From CALLMM01 sp964429855 (GTDB lineage Bacteria > Armatimonadota > Chthonomonadetes > Chthonomonadales > CAJBBX01), in assembly GCA_964429855.1 (NCBI GenBank), contig CAYSDM010000012.1, forward strand, positions 1 through 64,000: a stretch of DNA of 64,000 nucleotides. The letters run 5' to 3'. The notes beneath the pieces are model-generated. The model searched no databases and was not told the origin of the DNA. It worked only from the letters and a program-made list of their open reading frames with translations. A program made the position numbers and the translations under genes. Shown one piece after another: positions 8,664 to 14,971 of the stretch (position 1 is its first letter; every line of letters begins with the position of its first letter).

Positions 8664-8863
8664 CTAGTACATCTTCCAGGTAGGATAGTTGCATGGCCTG
8701 GCAGTCCTGTCGAGCGTAACGAAACCCCTGTCCAGCGGCAATGCGGCGACGGAAGCCGATTGTGCTTGGCGAATCCCTGTCATGTCGAGCGCAGCGAGAC
8801 ATCTTAAGTTTCTTCGCTGCGCTGACAATGACAGCCATATAAACTATCGTGACGATCTACTAG
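8664..8863 (-). repeat. MITE-like dispersed repeat, copy 2 (inverted)
   Basis: This 200-base copy has the best preserved ends: the outer bases are CTAGTACATCTTCCAGGTAG at 8664-8683 and, read from the other side, CTAGTAGATCGTCACGATAG, an imperfect 20-base terminal inverted repeat with 15 matches. The palindromic core around TCTTAAGTTTC is shared with copies 1 and 3. A GTTTCGTTACGCTCGACAGG block is shared with copy 3. It fills the space between the anti-sigma gene (stop at 8889) and the PilZ gene (start at 8642). It encodes nothing. Confidence 0.78.
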
Positions 8864-8888
8864 CCCGAATAGACAGCTTGTTCCTTCA

Positions 8889-9206
8889 TTATGGCGTTTC
8901 AGGAGTAAATCTTTCCGGCAGGAGAAAGGGAAGGGGCCACTGATTGGAGGCCGGTTCCGGTTCGGGGCGCAGCCGATCCTGGAACGCATCCTGCAGGCGC
9001 GCCGACATCTTCTCCCGGAAGGCGGGAGTCGTCTCGTGATGGGGATAGGCTTCGCGCAGGTGGACGCGCGTCTGTTCGAGCGTGCGCGCCTGAAACGCGC
9101 ACTCGGCGCAGCGCAACAGGTGACGCTCCAGACGGGCGCGCGTCTCCTCCGGCAGGTCGCCGTCTATGTACAGATCGAGTAGTTCCTGAAAATCCGCGCA
9201 ACGCAT
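8889..9206 (-). CDS. Zinc-finger anti-sigma factor (zf-HC2)
   Basis: A 105-residue protein starting MRCADFQELLDLYIDGDLP, the usual opening of zinc-dependent anti-sigma (ZAS/HC2) domains. It carries the ligand cluster HLLRCAEC at about residues 28-35 together with the early Cys at position 3. A short Pro-rich tail follows. There is no transmembrane helix, so it is probably a soluble anti-sigma. It begins 7 bases after the stop of the ECF sigma gene on the same strand. That arrangement, together with the family, indicates that it sequesters that sigma factor, perhaps released by redox or zinc loss (inferred). Confidence 0.85.
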   Translation of the reverse strand: MRCADFQELLDLYIDGDLPEETRARLERHLLRCAECAFQARTLEQTRVHLREAYPHHETTPAFREKMSARLQDAFQDRLRPEPEPASNQWPLPFLLPERFTPETP

Positions 9207-9213
9207 AATCCTG

Positions 9214-9756
9214 TCAATCCTCTTTCCAGCGTTCCTTCAGGCGGGCGCGCAGCGCGCGCCGCGCGCGATAGAGCAGCGATTTGGTGGCGGTCAGCGAACG
9301 CCCCAGAATCAACGCCGCCTCTCGCGCATCCCACTCCTCCACATCGCACAGAAGCAGTACATCCTGATACTCTTCGGGCAGCTCTTCCATCGCGCAGCGC
9401 ACATCGGCGCGTAACGCCAATCCCTCCACCTCTCCGGAGTGTCCCGGCTCGAACGGCTCCTCCGGAAAGGTTAGCAGGCGCGGCTGCCGAAGACGATCAC
9501 GGCAGAGATTACGGGCGATGCCGAACAGCCACCCGCGAAACGGGCTTTCGCCGCGATAGTCGGCCGCATGACGAAATGCCCGCAGGAACGCCTCCGAAAC
9601 AACCTCCTCCGCATCCTCGCGGTTATGGAGAATGTGGTAGGCATAGGCGTAGACCCGGTCCACATGCATCTCAAACAGGGTAGACAGCGCGATGCCGTCT
9701 CCCTGCCGGAACCGTTCCACCAGTCGGGCTTCATAGCCTGCGCCCTCCTGCGCCAC
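9214..9756 (-). CDS. ECF-family RNA polymerase sigma factor
   Basis: A 180-residue sigma-70 family protein with only regions 2 and 4. Region 2 covers about residues 20-85 (LFEMHVDRVYAYAYHIL, EDAEEVVSEAFLRAF, FRGWLFGIARNLCRD) and region 4 covers about 118-172 (LPEEYQDVLLLCDVE, then a recognition helix near SLTATKSLLYRARRAL). The start is GTG with GGAGGAG upstream. The anti-sigma gene follows immediately. The leader repeats GAGGAGCAGGCG, once as the working ribosome binding site and once 27 bases upstream. Target promoters cannot be deduced; the own promoter looks like a housekeeping one rather than autoregulated. Confidence 0.9.
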   Translation of the reverse strand: MAQEGAGYEARLVERFRQGDGIALSTLFEMHVDRVYAYAYHILHNREDAEEVVSEAFLRAFRHAADYRGESPFRGWLFGIARNLCRDRLRQPRLLTFPEEPFEPGHSGEVEGLALRADVRCAMEELPEEYQDVLLLCDVEEWDAREAALILGRSLTATKSLLYRARRALRARLKERWKED

Positions 9757-9818
9757 GCCTGCTCCTCCTATCTATTACGACGCGCCTGCTCCTCTAAAAG
9801 TGTCGCGCGCCTATGCCC

Positions 9819-9847
9819 ATTATATCACTCAATCTCTACAGACCCAA
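9819..9847 (-). promoter_or_regulatory. Promoter of the sigma/anti-sigma operon
   Basis: Read on the minus strand, TTGGGT (9847-9842) and TATAAT (9824-9819) are exactly 17 bases apart, about 60 bases upstream of the sigma factor GTG. The perfect -10 hexamer suggests transcription by the primary sigma factor. Confidence 0.55.
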
Positions 9848-9870
9848 CGCACTGCCGGAAAACGCAGGAG

Positions 9871-10743
9871 ATGGCTTGGCCGGTGTGGAATCGTAAAGAC
9901 GTGCGAGCGATCTGGAGCATAGCGCGGTTAACGATGCTGGAGGCGGTGCGGCGCAAGCTGTTTATCGCTTCGTTGATTATCGCCGTCATCTTCTTTCTGT
10001 TGTCGCTGCTGCCGCATCTGATGGGCACATCAGGAAATACGCAGGTCGGTCCCGATCGGATGCGAATGACCCTGGGGGTGCTGTTGTGCATCTTCCTGGG
10101 ACTGCCGATGCTGCGGTTCTTTGCCGCCGTGCAAGCGGTGATTCTGGGAGCAGGCAGCATCAGCGGGGAGATCGAGCGCGGATCGCTGCCGGTCACGCTG
10201 GCAAGACCGATCAGCCGCGTACAGGTGATGCTCGGAAAGTGGCTGGGGATCAACCTCTTTCTGGGAGGGCATGTGCTGATCTGGGCAGCGCTTTTGTGGG
10301 CTTCCCTCTTCATACAGACGGGCGCGGGGAACTTCCAACTGCTCTATGCCGCGCTTCTCATCATCCTCTATCCGATCCTGTTCAGCAGTCTGTCGCTGCT
10401 CTTCTCCTCCTTTACCTCGCCCACGCTGGCGGCAGCGCTCACGCTGATCTGTGGCGGGATCGCCTGGTCAGAGGGAATCCTGAAGATGATTGCGCGTCTT
10501 CCGCTCGTAGACCTTCCCCTGCTGGCGCAGATCGGTCATGCCTGCTCTTTCGTAGTTCCGATGGCGCATGTGGACCGCTGGGTGGATCGGCTGCTGGGCG
10601 ACCTCAGCCCGATCGTCTTTGCGGAACGGATGGGACGCCCGCCGACGCAGCTTGCCACCGCCGCCGATCTGGTCTATATCGCGCTCTACACCCTGGCAGT
10701 CTTCGGAATCGGGCTGCTGTCGTTTCATCGGCGGGATATTTAA
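9871..10743 (+). CDS. ABC-2 type transporter permease subunit
   Basis: A 290-residue membrane protein with about six hydrophobic segments. It starts with a cytoplasmic helix (IWSIARLTMLEAVRRKLF) before TM1 and contains GSISGEIERGSLPVTLARPISR, the loop typical of ABC-2 permeases (SISxEIExGTxxxLLxxPxxR). I took the first ATG at 9871, although AGGAG directly abuts it; an in-frame GTG at 9883 has better spacing and is an alternative. No ATP-binding subunit is adjacent: the gene upstream is the divergent sigma factor and the one downstream is an MFS carrier. The ATPase must be encoded elsewhere. Cargo unknown. Confidence 0.8.
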   Translation: MAWPVWNRKDVRAIWSIARLTMLEAVRRKLFIASLIIAVIFFLLSLLPHLMGTSGNTQVGPDRMRMTLGVLLCIFLGLPMLRFFAAVQAVILGAGSISGEIERGSLPVTLARPISRVQVMLGKWLGINLFLGGHVLIWAALLWASLFIQTGAGNFQLLYAALLIILYPILFSSLSLLFSSFTSPTLAAALTLICGGIAWSEGILKMIARLPLVDLPLLAQIGHACSFVVPMAHVDRWVDRLLGDLSPIVFAERMGRPPTQLATAADLVYIALYTLAVFGIGLLSFHRRDI

Positions 10744-10773
10744 GATATACAATCCGTACTAGGATAGGGACTC

Positions 10774-12012
10774 TTGGCTATCGTAAATCTGGCGGCATCC
10801 CTGCGCGAATGGAGGGCGATGCTTCCCGCGCAGACACGCGCCGCCTGGAAATGGGATACCGCGACCGGGTTTTTCGCCGGTCTCTACTTCGGGTGCGTCT
10901 GGACCTTTGTGGCGCGTGTAGCCAGAGCCGATCTGGCGGCGACCAGCGCGCAGATGGGCTGGATTGCGGCGGCTCCCGCCGCCGGTTACCTCTTTGCCAC
11001 CGTCTGGGCGCGGCAGATGGAGGGGCGCGCAAAGATGCCCTTCGTCTTCTGGACATGGCTGATCGCGCGCGGAATGTTCATGCTGACTCCGCTGGTGCAT
11101 ACCCGCGAGCAGTTCGTTATGCTGGTCTGCATCACCACCTTTATCTTCTCCGTCTCCACGCCGGCGTACACCGCGATCATGAAGGATGTCTATCCGGACG
11201 CTAACCGGGGACGGCTGATGAGCGCGGTGCGTATCGTCATGAGTGTCATGACCTTTCTGACCGCGCTGACGGTGGGGCGTCTGCTGGACAGCCATGTGTT
11301 GAGTTTTCAATCGGCTTTCTGTCTGGGCGGGTTGTTCGGGGCGATCAGCGCGTGGACCTTCAGCCGCATTCCGGTCTCGCCCCCGGACCCGAAGCTGGAG
11401 ACGAATCTCTCAACCGGGGCGTTCTTCCGCGATACCTTTAATATTCTCCAGCGCAATCCGGGCTATCGCTGGTTCACCGCCTCGGTCTTCATCTACGGGT
11501 TCGGTAACATCATCGCCTCGACCATCTATCCGATCTATCAGGTGGATCGGTTCAACATCACCAATACGCAGGTTGCCAATCTCCAGAATCTTGCCGCCAT
11601 CATGACCATCATAGGCTTCTTCTTCTGGGGCACGTTCCTGGATCGCAGCGGTCCGCTGATGACGGTGCTTGTGGCGGTCTGCATCGTCTGCCTGATGCCG
11701 CTGTGCTATATGCTCGCCTGGGACATCAAGCTGCTCTATCTGGCGGCGGCGGCGGGAGGTCTGGCGATGTCCGGCATAGAACTGGGCTATCTGAACACGA
11801 CGCTGCTGTTCGCCGAACCGGGGCGCGCCGCTCAGTATCAGGCGCTGCACTCCAGCTTCTTCGGGATTCGCGGCTCTATCGCGCCTCACTGCGCCATTCC
11901 GATGATGGAGCGGATGGGCGCGCCCGGCGCGTTTTTCGCCTCCTTTGGAATCATGCTGATCGGCGTTTTGCTGCAGCTTCTCTCCATGCGCCACTATCGG
12001 CGGCGCGTCTGA
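10774..12012 (+). CDS. Major facilitator superfamily transporter
   Basis: About 412 residues with roughly twelve transmembrane segments. The N-terminal half contains MKDVYPDANRGRLMSAVRI, corresponding to the MFS cytoplasmic loop signature, and a long loop (PVSPPDPKLETNLSTG) separates the halves. The start is uncertain: TTG at 10774 is preceded by AGGGA, while an ATG at 10819 would remove 15 residues without losing TM1. It lies 30 bases behind the ABC permease gene and is possibly co-transcribed. The substrate is unknown; the family includes sugar and drug carriers. Confidence 0.8.
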   Translation: MAIVNLAASLREWRAMLPAQTRAAWKWDTATGFFAGLYFGCVWTFVARVARADLAATSAQMGWIAAAPAAGYLFATVWARQMEGRAKMPFVFWTWLIARGMFMLTPLVHTREQFVMLVCITTFIFSVSTPAYTAIMKDVYPDANRGRLMSAVRIVMSVMTFLTALTVGRLLDSHVLSFQSAFCLGGLFGAISAWTFSRIPVSPPDPKLETNLSTGAFFRDTFNILQRNPGYRWFTASVFIYGFGNIIASTIYPIYQVDRFNITNTQVANLQNLAAIMTIIGFFFWGTFLDRSGPLMTVLVAVCIVCLMPLCYMLAWDIKLLYLAAAAGGLAMSGIELGYLNTTLLFAEPGRAAQYQALHSSFFGIRGSIAPHCAIPMMERMGAPGAFFASFGIMLIGVLLQLLSMRHYRRRV

Positions 12013-12033
12013 AAATCGCTCCCTTCGCAGTGA

Positions 12034-12060
12034 AATCGCCCGAATGCAGGCAGGGCGATT
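12034..12060. repeat. Inverted repeat abutting the ubiE/menG promoter
   Basis: AATCGCCC at 12034-12041 and GGGCGATT at 12053-12060 form a perfect 8-base inverted repeat with an 11-base loop, its right arm sharing two bases with the -35 hexamer. There is no T-run to make it a terminator for the MFS gene, so it may be an operator or an RNA 3'-end stabiliser. Confidence 0.45.
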
Positions 12061-12088
12061 GACGTTCTTAGCAGGGCTAAGGTATACT
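12059..12088 (+). promoter_or_regulatory. Sigma-70 promoter of the ubiE operon
   Basis: TTGACG (12059-12064) and TATACT (12083-12088) with an 18-base spacer, 44 bases before the methyltransferase ATG. GGGGAA in the leader serves as ribosome binding site. Confidence 0.65.
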
Positions 12089-12132
12089 GCTGTATAGATT
12101 GTGAAAAAGGCTACAAAGTTCGGGGAACCGTC

Positions 12133-12864
12133 ATGGGCGCTCAGCAGGTAAGACCCGATCACTATGTCGGGGATAAAGCCGAATATGTGCGCGATATGTT
12201 CGCGGGCATCGCACACCGATACGATCTGCTGAATTCGGTGTTGAGCTTTAACCGCCATAAAGCCTGGCGGCGCTATGCGGTGCGGCTGGCGAATCTGCAG
12301 CCCGGTGACTGCGCGCTGGATGTCTGCACCGGGACCGGCGACTTTGCCCTGGATCTGTATCGCGTGGTGGGGAAGTCCGGCTATGTGGTCGGCGCGGACT
12401 TCTGCGCCCCCATGATCGAACAGGGACGCCGGAAGACGGAGCGCGCCGCCGGGAGGCGTATCGGCATGATGATCGCCGACGCGCTGGCGCTGCCCTATCC
12501 CGACAATCAGTTCGACTGCGTGACGGTCGGGTTCGGCATTCGGAATGTGGCGGATGTTCCGCGCGCCTTCTGCGAGATGGCGCGTGTCGCCCGACCGGGC
12601 GGGCGCGTTCTCTGCCTGGAGTTTAATCAGCCGCGCCACTGGTTCTGGAAACCGCTGGTAAACTTCTATCAGAACTGCGTTCTCCCGCGTATTGGAGGCT
12701 TGCTCAGCCGGCGGGACGCCTATACCTATCTTCCTGCCTCCATTCAGGCGTTTCACACGCGCGAAGAGTTGAAAGCCATGATGGAGCAGGCAGGACTGGA
12801 CTCGGTGCGGGTCTACGATCTGAACTTCGGCAGCGTGTGCATTCATCTGGGGGTGAAACGATGA
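12133..12864 (+). CDS. ubiE/menG: Demethylmenaquinone methyltransferase
   Basis: A 243-residue class I SAM methyltransferase of the UbiE/MenG family. It starts with the family signature VRDMFAGIAHRYDLLNSVLSFNRH. SAM motif I is LDVCTGTGDFALDL (about residues 61-74), and VTVGFGIRNVADV and LEFNQPR follow as in MenG. It carries out the C-methylation that turns demethylmenaquinone into menaquinone. The downstream overlapping gene is a long-chain polyprenyl diphosphate synthase, which provides the quinone side chain, so the pair makes functional sense. No ubiquinone-specific genes are present, which favours MenG over UbiE. Confidence 0.92.
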   Translation: MGAQQVRPDHYVGDKAEYVRDMFAGIAHRYDLLNSVLSFNRHKAWRRYAVRLANLQPGDCALDVCTGTGDFALDLYRVVGKSGYVVGADFCAPMIEQGRRKTERAAGRRIGMMIADALALPYPDNQFDCVTVGFGIRNVADVPRAFCEMARVARPGGRVLCLEFNQPRHWFWKPLVNFYQNCVLPRIGGLLSRRDAYTYLPASIQAFHTREELKAMMEQAGLDSVRVYDLNFGSVCIHLGVKR

Positions 12865-13913
12865 GAGCGATAGAGCCGGCATCTGAGGCTCTGCAGGGCA
12901 GAACCACCTATATCTCCCAGTCCCCCGCCCTGACTCCGGAGACCGCCTTCCTGGAGTTGGTGCAGTCCGATCTAAAGGCGGTCGAAGCGCGTCTGAACAA
13001 CGAGATCAGCGCAGAGGTTCGAGAGGTCAGCGCCCTGTCGGGGCATGTGCTGTCGGCCGGCGGCAAGCGGCTGCGTCCGGCGATGGTGGCGCTCTCCGCC
13101 CGCGCCGTGGATCCCGATCCTGACAGCGAGCGTCTGGCGGCTGTCGGCGCGTCGGTCGAACTGGTGCATATGGCGACGCTGGTGCATGATGATGTGGTGG
13201 ATAACACCGCCACCCGTCGCGGGAAACCGACCGCCAATGCCGTCTTCGGCAACGGTGTCGCGGTGCTGAGCGGCGACTTTCTGCTGGCGCGCGCCATGCG
13301 CCTGCTCGCGCTGGACGGCGACCTGCGAATCATTCGCGCTGTCTCCGAGATCACCATCGAGATGAGCGAGGGCGAGGTGATGGAGATCCTGGCGACAGGT
13401 GACGCCTCCCTTACCGAGGAGCGATACTACAACATCCTGCGCAAGAAGACCGCCGTCTTTGTGGAGGGCTGCTGTCGCTGCGGGGCGATTCTGGGCGGGG
13501 CGACGCCGCAGCAGGAGCGCGCGCTGGCGGAATACGGCTGCCATCTGGGAATGGCTTTTCAGATCGCCGATGACCTGCTGGACTACACCGGCAACCCGCT
13601 GGTGACGGGGAAACCCATCGGGAGCGACCTGCGCGACGGACGCGCCACGCTGCCCTTCCTGCTGGCGCTGCGGGAGGCGCATACCGCCGACCGAGAGCTT
13701 CTGCTCTCCGCCTTCAACCAGGCCGGGCTGGAGGACAGCGCGGTGGCGGAGATTGTCTGCCTGCTGAACCGTTACGGTGTGCTGGACCGCACCCGCGAGG
13801 CGGCGCGCACCCATGTCGAGCAGGCCGCTGCCGCCCTGCAGACGCTGCCCGCCTCTCCGGCGCGAGACAGCTTCTCCGCGCTGACCGACTACGTGATACA
13901 GCGAGACCGATGA
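12861..13913 (+). CDS. Long-chain polyprenyl diphosphate synthase
   Basis: A 350-residue trans-prenyltransferase. The first aspartate-rich motif DDVVD is at 110-114 and the second, DDLLD, at 237-241; GGKRLRPAM lies ahead of the first. The ATG at 12861 overlaps the preceding TGA (ATGA), with a G-rich ribosome binding site inside ubiE. This supports translational coupling. It extends farnesyl or geranylgeranyl diphosphate to a C30-C50 chain for menaquinone; the chain length (hepta, octa or longer) cannot be read from sequence. Family members include IspB and HepT/HepS component II; no component I gene is next to it, so a homomeric enzyme is more likely. Confidence 0.9.
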   Translation: MRAIEPASEALQGRTTYISQSPALTPETAFLELVQSDLKAVEARLNNEISAEVREVSALSGHVLSAGGKRLRPAMVALSARAVDPDPDSERLAAVGASVELVHMATLVHDDVVDNTATRRGKPTANAVFGNGVAVLSGDFLLARAMRLLALDGDLRIIRAVSEITIEMSEGEVMEILATGDASLTEERYYNILRKKTAVFVEGCCRCGAILGGATPQQERALAEYGCHLGMAFQIADDLLDYTGNPLVTGKPIGSDLRDGRATLPFLLALREAHTADRELLLSAFNQAGLEDSAVAEIVCLLNRYGVLDRTREAARTHVEQAAAALQTLPASPARDSFSALTDYVIQRDR

Positions 13914-14689
13914 ATCTCTACGTTTTCGATATGGACGGCGTTCTGTGGGCGATGGACGATCCCATTCCTCACGCCGCCGATGCCATCGCCCGCCTGCAGG
14001 GGCGGGGCGATCTGGTCTACTATCTGACCAATAACTCCTCCAAAACCCGCCTGGACTACGTCGAAAAGCTGGCGCGATTCGGCATCTCCGCCACGCAGGA
14101 GACGATCATGACCTCTGCTTATGCGACCGCGCAGATTCTGCGGGCGGAGGGGCATGCGGGCAAAAGCGTCTATGTGGTCGGGGAGCAGGGGCTGCGCCGC
14201 GAGCTAGAGGCGGTCGGGATGCGGCTGGTGGAGTATGCCGAGGGAGATCGGGTGGATTTTGTGGTGGTCGGCTGGGATCGCGAGTTCACCTACCGGAAGC
14301 TGGCGCTGGCGCATGCGGCAATCGTGCGGGGGGGCGCGGCGTTCATCGCCACCAATCGCGACGCCACCTATCCTGACACGGGCGGGCGCACACTTCCTGG
14401 CGGAGGCGCGCTGGTCGCCGCCATCCAGACCTGCACTGGAATCGCGCCCCGCACCATCGGCAAGCCGGAGCCGCATACCCTCGACCTGATCCTGCGCGCG
14501 ACGGGGGCTTCCCCTCTGAACTGTCTGGTGATCGGCGACCGGCTGGATACCGACATCGCGCTGGGCAAGCGGGTCGGGGCGCGCACCGCCCTGGCGTTGA
14601 CCGGCGTTACCTCCCGCGAGGATGTCGAAGCCGCTGCGCCCGAACAGCGTCCCGACCTGATCCTCCACAACCTCTCCGAACTGCCCTGA
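13910..14689 (+). CDS. HAD-superfamily IIA (NagD-like) sugar phosphatase
   Basis: A 259-residue phosphatase. Motif I is DMDGVLW at residues 6-12, motif II lies in YLTNNSSKTR, the conserved lysine is in GKPEPHTLDLI and motif III/IV is VIGDRLDTDIALGKRVG. The C2-type cap between motifs II and III places it in subfamily IIA with NagD, AraL and phosphoglycolate/pyridoxal phosphatases. The ATG overlaps the preceding stop by four bases, so it is the third gene of the ubiE operon. Its physiological substrate is unknown; a housekeeping metabolite-repair role is the usual guess. Confidence 0.88.
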   Translation: MNLYVFDMDGVLWAMDDPIPHAADAIARLQGRGDLVYYLTNNSSKTRLDYVEKLARFGISATQETIMTSAYATAQILRAEGHAGKSVYVVGEQGLRRELEAVGMRLVEYAEGDRVDFVVVGWDREFTYRKLALAHAAIVRGGAAFIATNRDATYPDTGGRTLPGGGALVAAIQTCTGIAPRTIGKPEPHTLDLILRATGASPLNCLVIGDRLDTDIALGKRVGARTALALTGVTSREDVEAAAPEQRPDLILHNLSELP

Positions 14690-14715
14690 AACGCCTCGCA
14701 AAACCTGCGCTGAGC

Positions 14716-14744
14716 TTGACAGCAGCCGGCAGTTGTGATAGAAT
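14716..14744 (+). promoter_or_regulatory. Strong sigma-70 promoter of a candidate small RNA
   Basis: Consensus TTGACA (14716-14721), a 17-base spacer and TAGAAT (14739-14744). The predicted start of transcription is near 14751, and no start codon with a ribosome binding site follows before the terminator at 14875-14880. Confidence 0.7.
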
Positions 14745-14750
14745 ACGCCC

Positions 14751-14880
14751 CTGGTTGACCGGCAAAAAAACCATATCTTTATTAGCAGGGGAGCCTCCTC
14801 AACCCTTTCAGGCGCCTGCGATACGACACCGGATCCGCGAATCGAGAGCGGAAACCGGGGCGTGTCGTCAGGCGTTTTTT
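14751..14880 (+). ncRNA. Candidate 130-nt structured small RNA with anti-Shine-Dalgarno loop
   Basis: Between a near-consensus promoter and an oligo-T terminator lies about 130 bases without a plausible coding frame. The 3' half folds as a long stem: CGCCTG (14813-14818) plus ACGACAC (14823-14829) pair with GTGTCGT (14862-14868) plus CAGGCG (14869-14874), with a 4-base bulge. An inner stem is made from CCGG/TCCGC and GCGGA/CCGG, and six T residues end the unit. The 5' half is A+T-rich and can expose GAGCCTCCTCAAC in a loop closed by AGGG/CCCT, complementary to a Shine-Dalgarno sequence. It matches neither the SRP nor the RNase P nor the tmRNA consensus as I know them. A structured 5' leader is less likely because mutS2 has its own promoter. 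Confidence 0.55.
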
Positions 14881-14929
14881 GGTGCGGCGGCAGTCCTCTT
14901 CTGGAATGAACTGCAGGCGGGCGGGTTCG

Positions 14930-14958
14930 TTGACGCATCCCGCGCGCCATGATACAAT
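14930..14958 (+). promoter_or_regulatory. mutS2 promoter predicting a near-leaderless mRNA
   Basis: TTGACG (14930-14935), 17 bases, TACAAT (14953-14958). Initiation about 7 bases after the -10 would be near 14965, only some seven bases before the chosen ATG at 14972. Confidence 0.65.
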
Positions 14959-14971
14959 GGAGCGATCAGTC

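Noticed and set aside
14751..14880. 6S RNA, SRP RNA or tmRNA assignment for the candidate small RNA
   Set aside because: Size and motifs do not match: no SRP GGAA tetraloop/symmetric loop, no tRNA-like ends, no clear 6S bubble.
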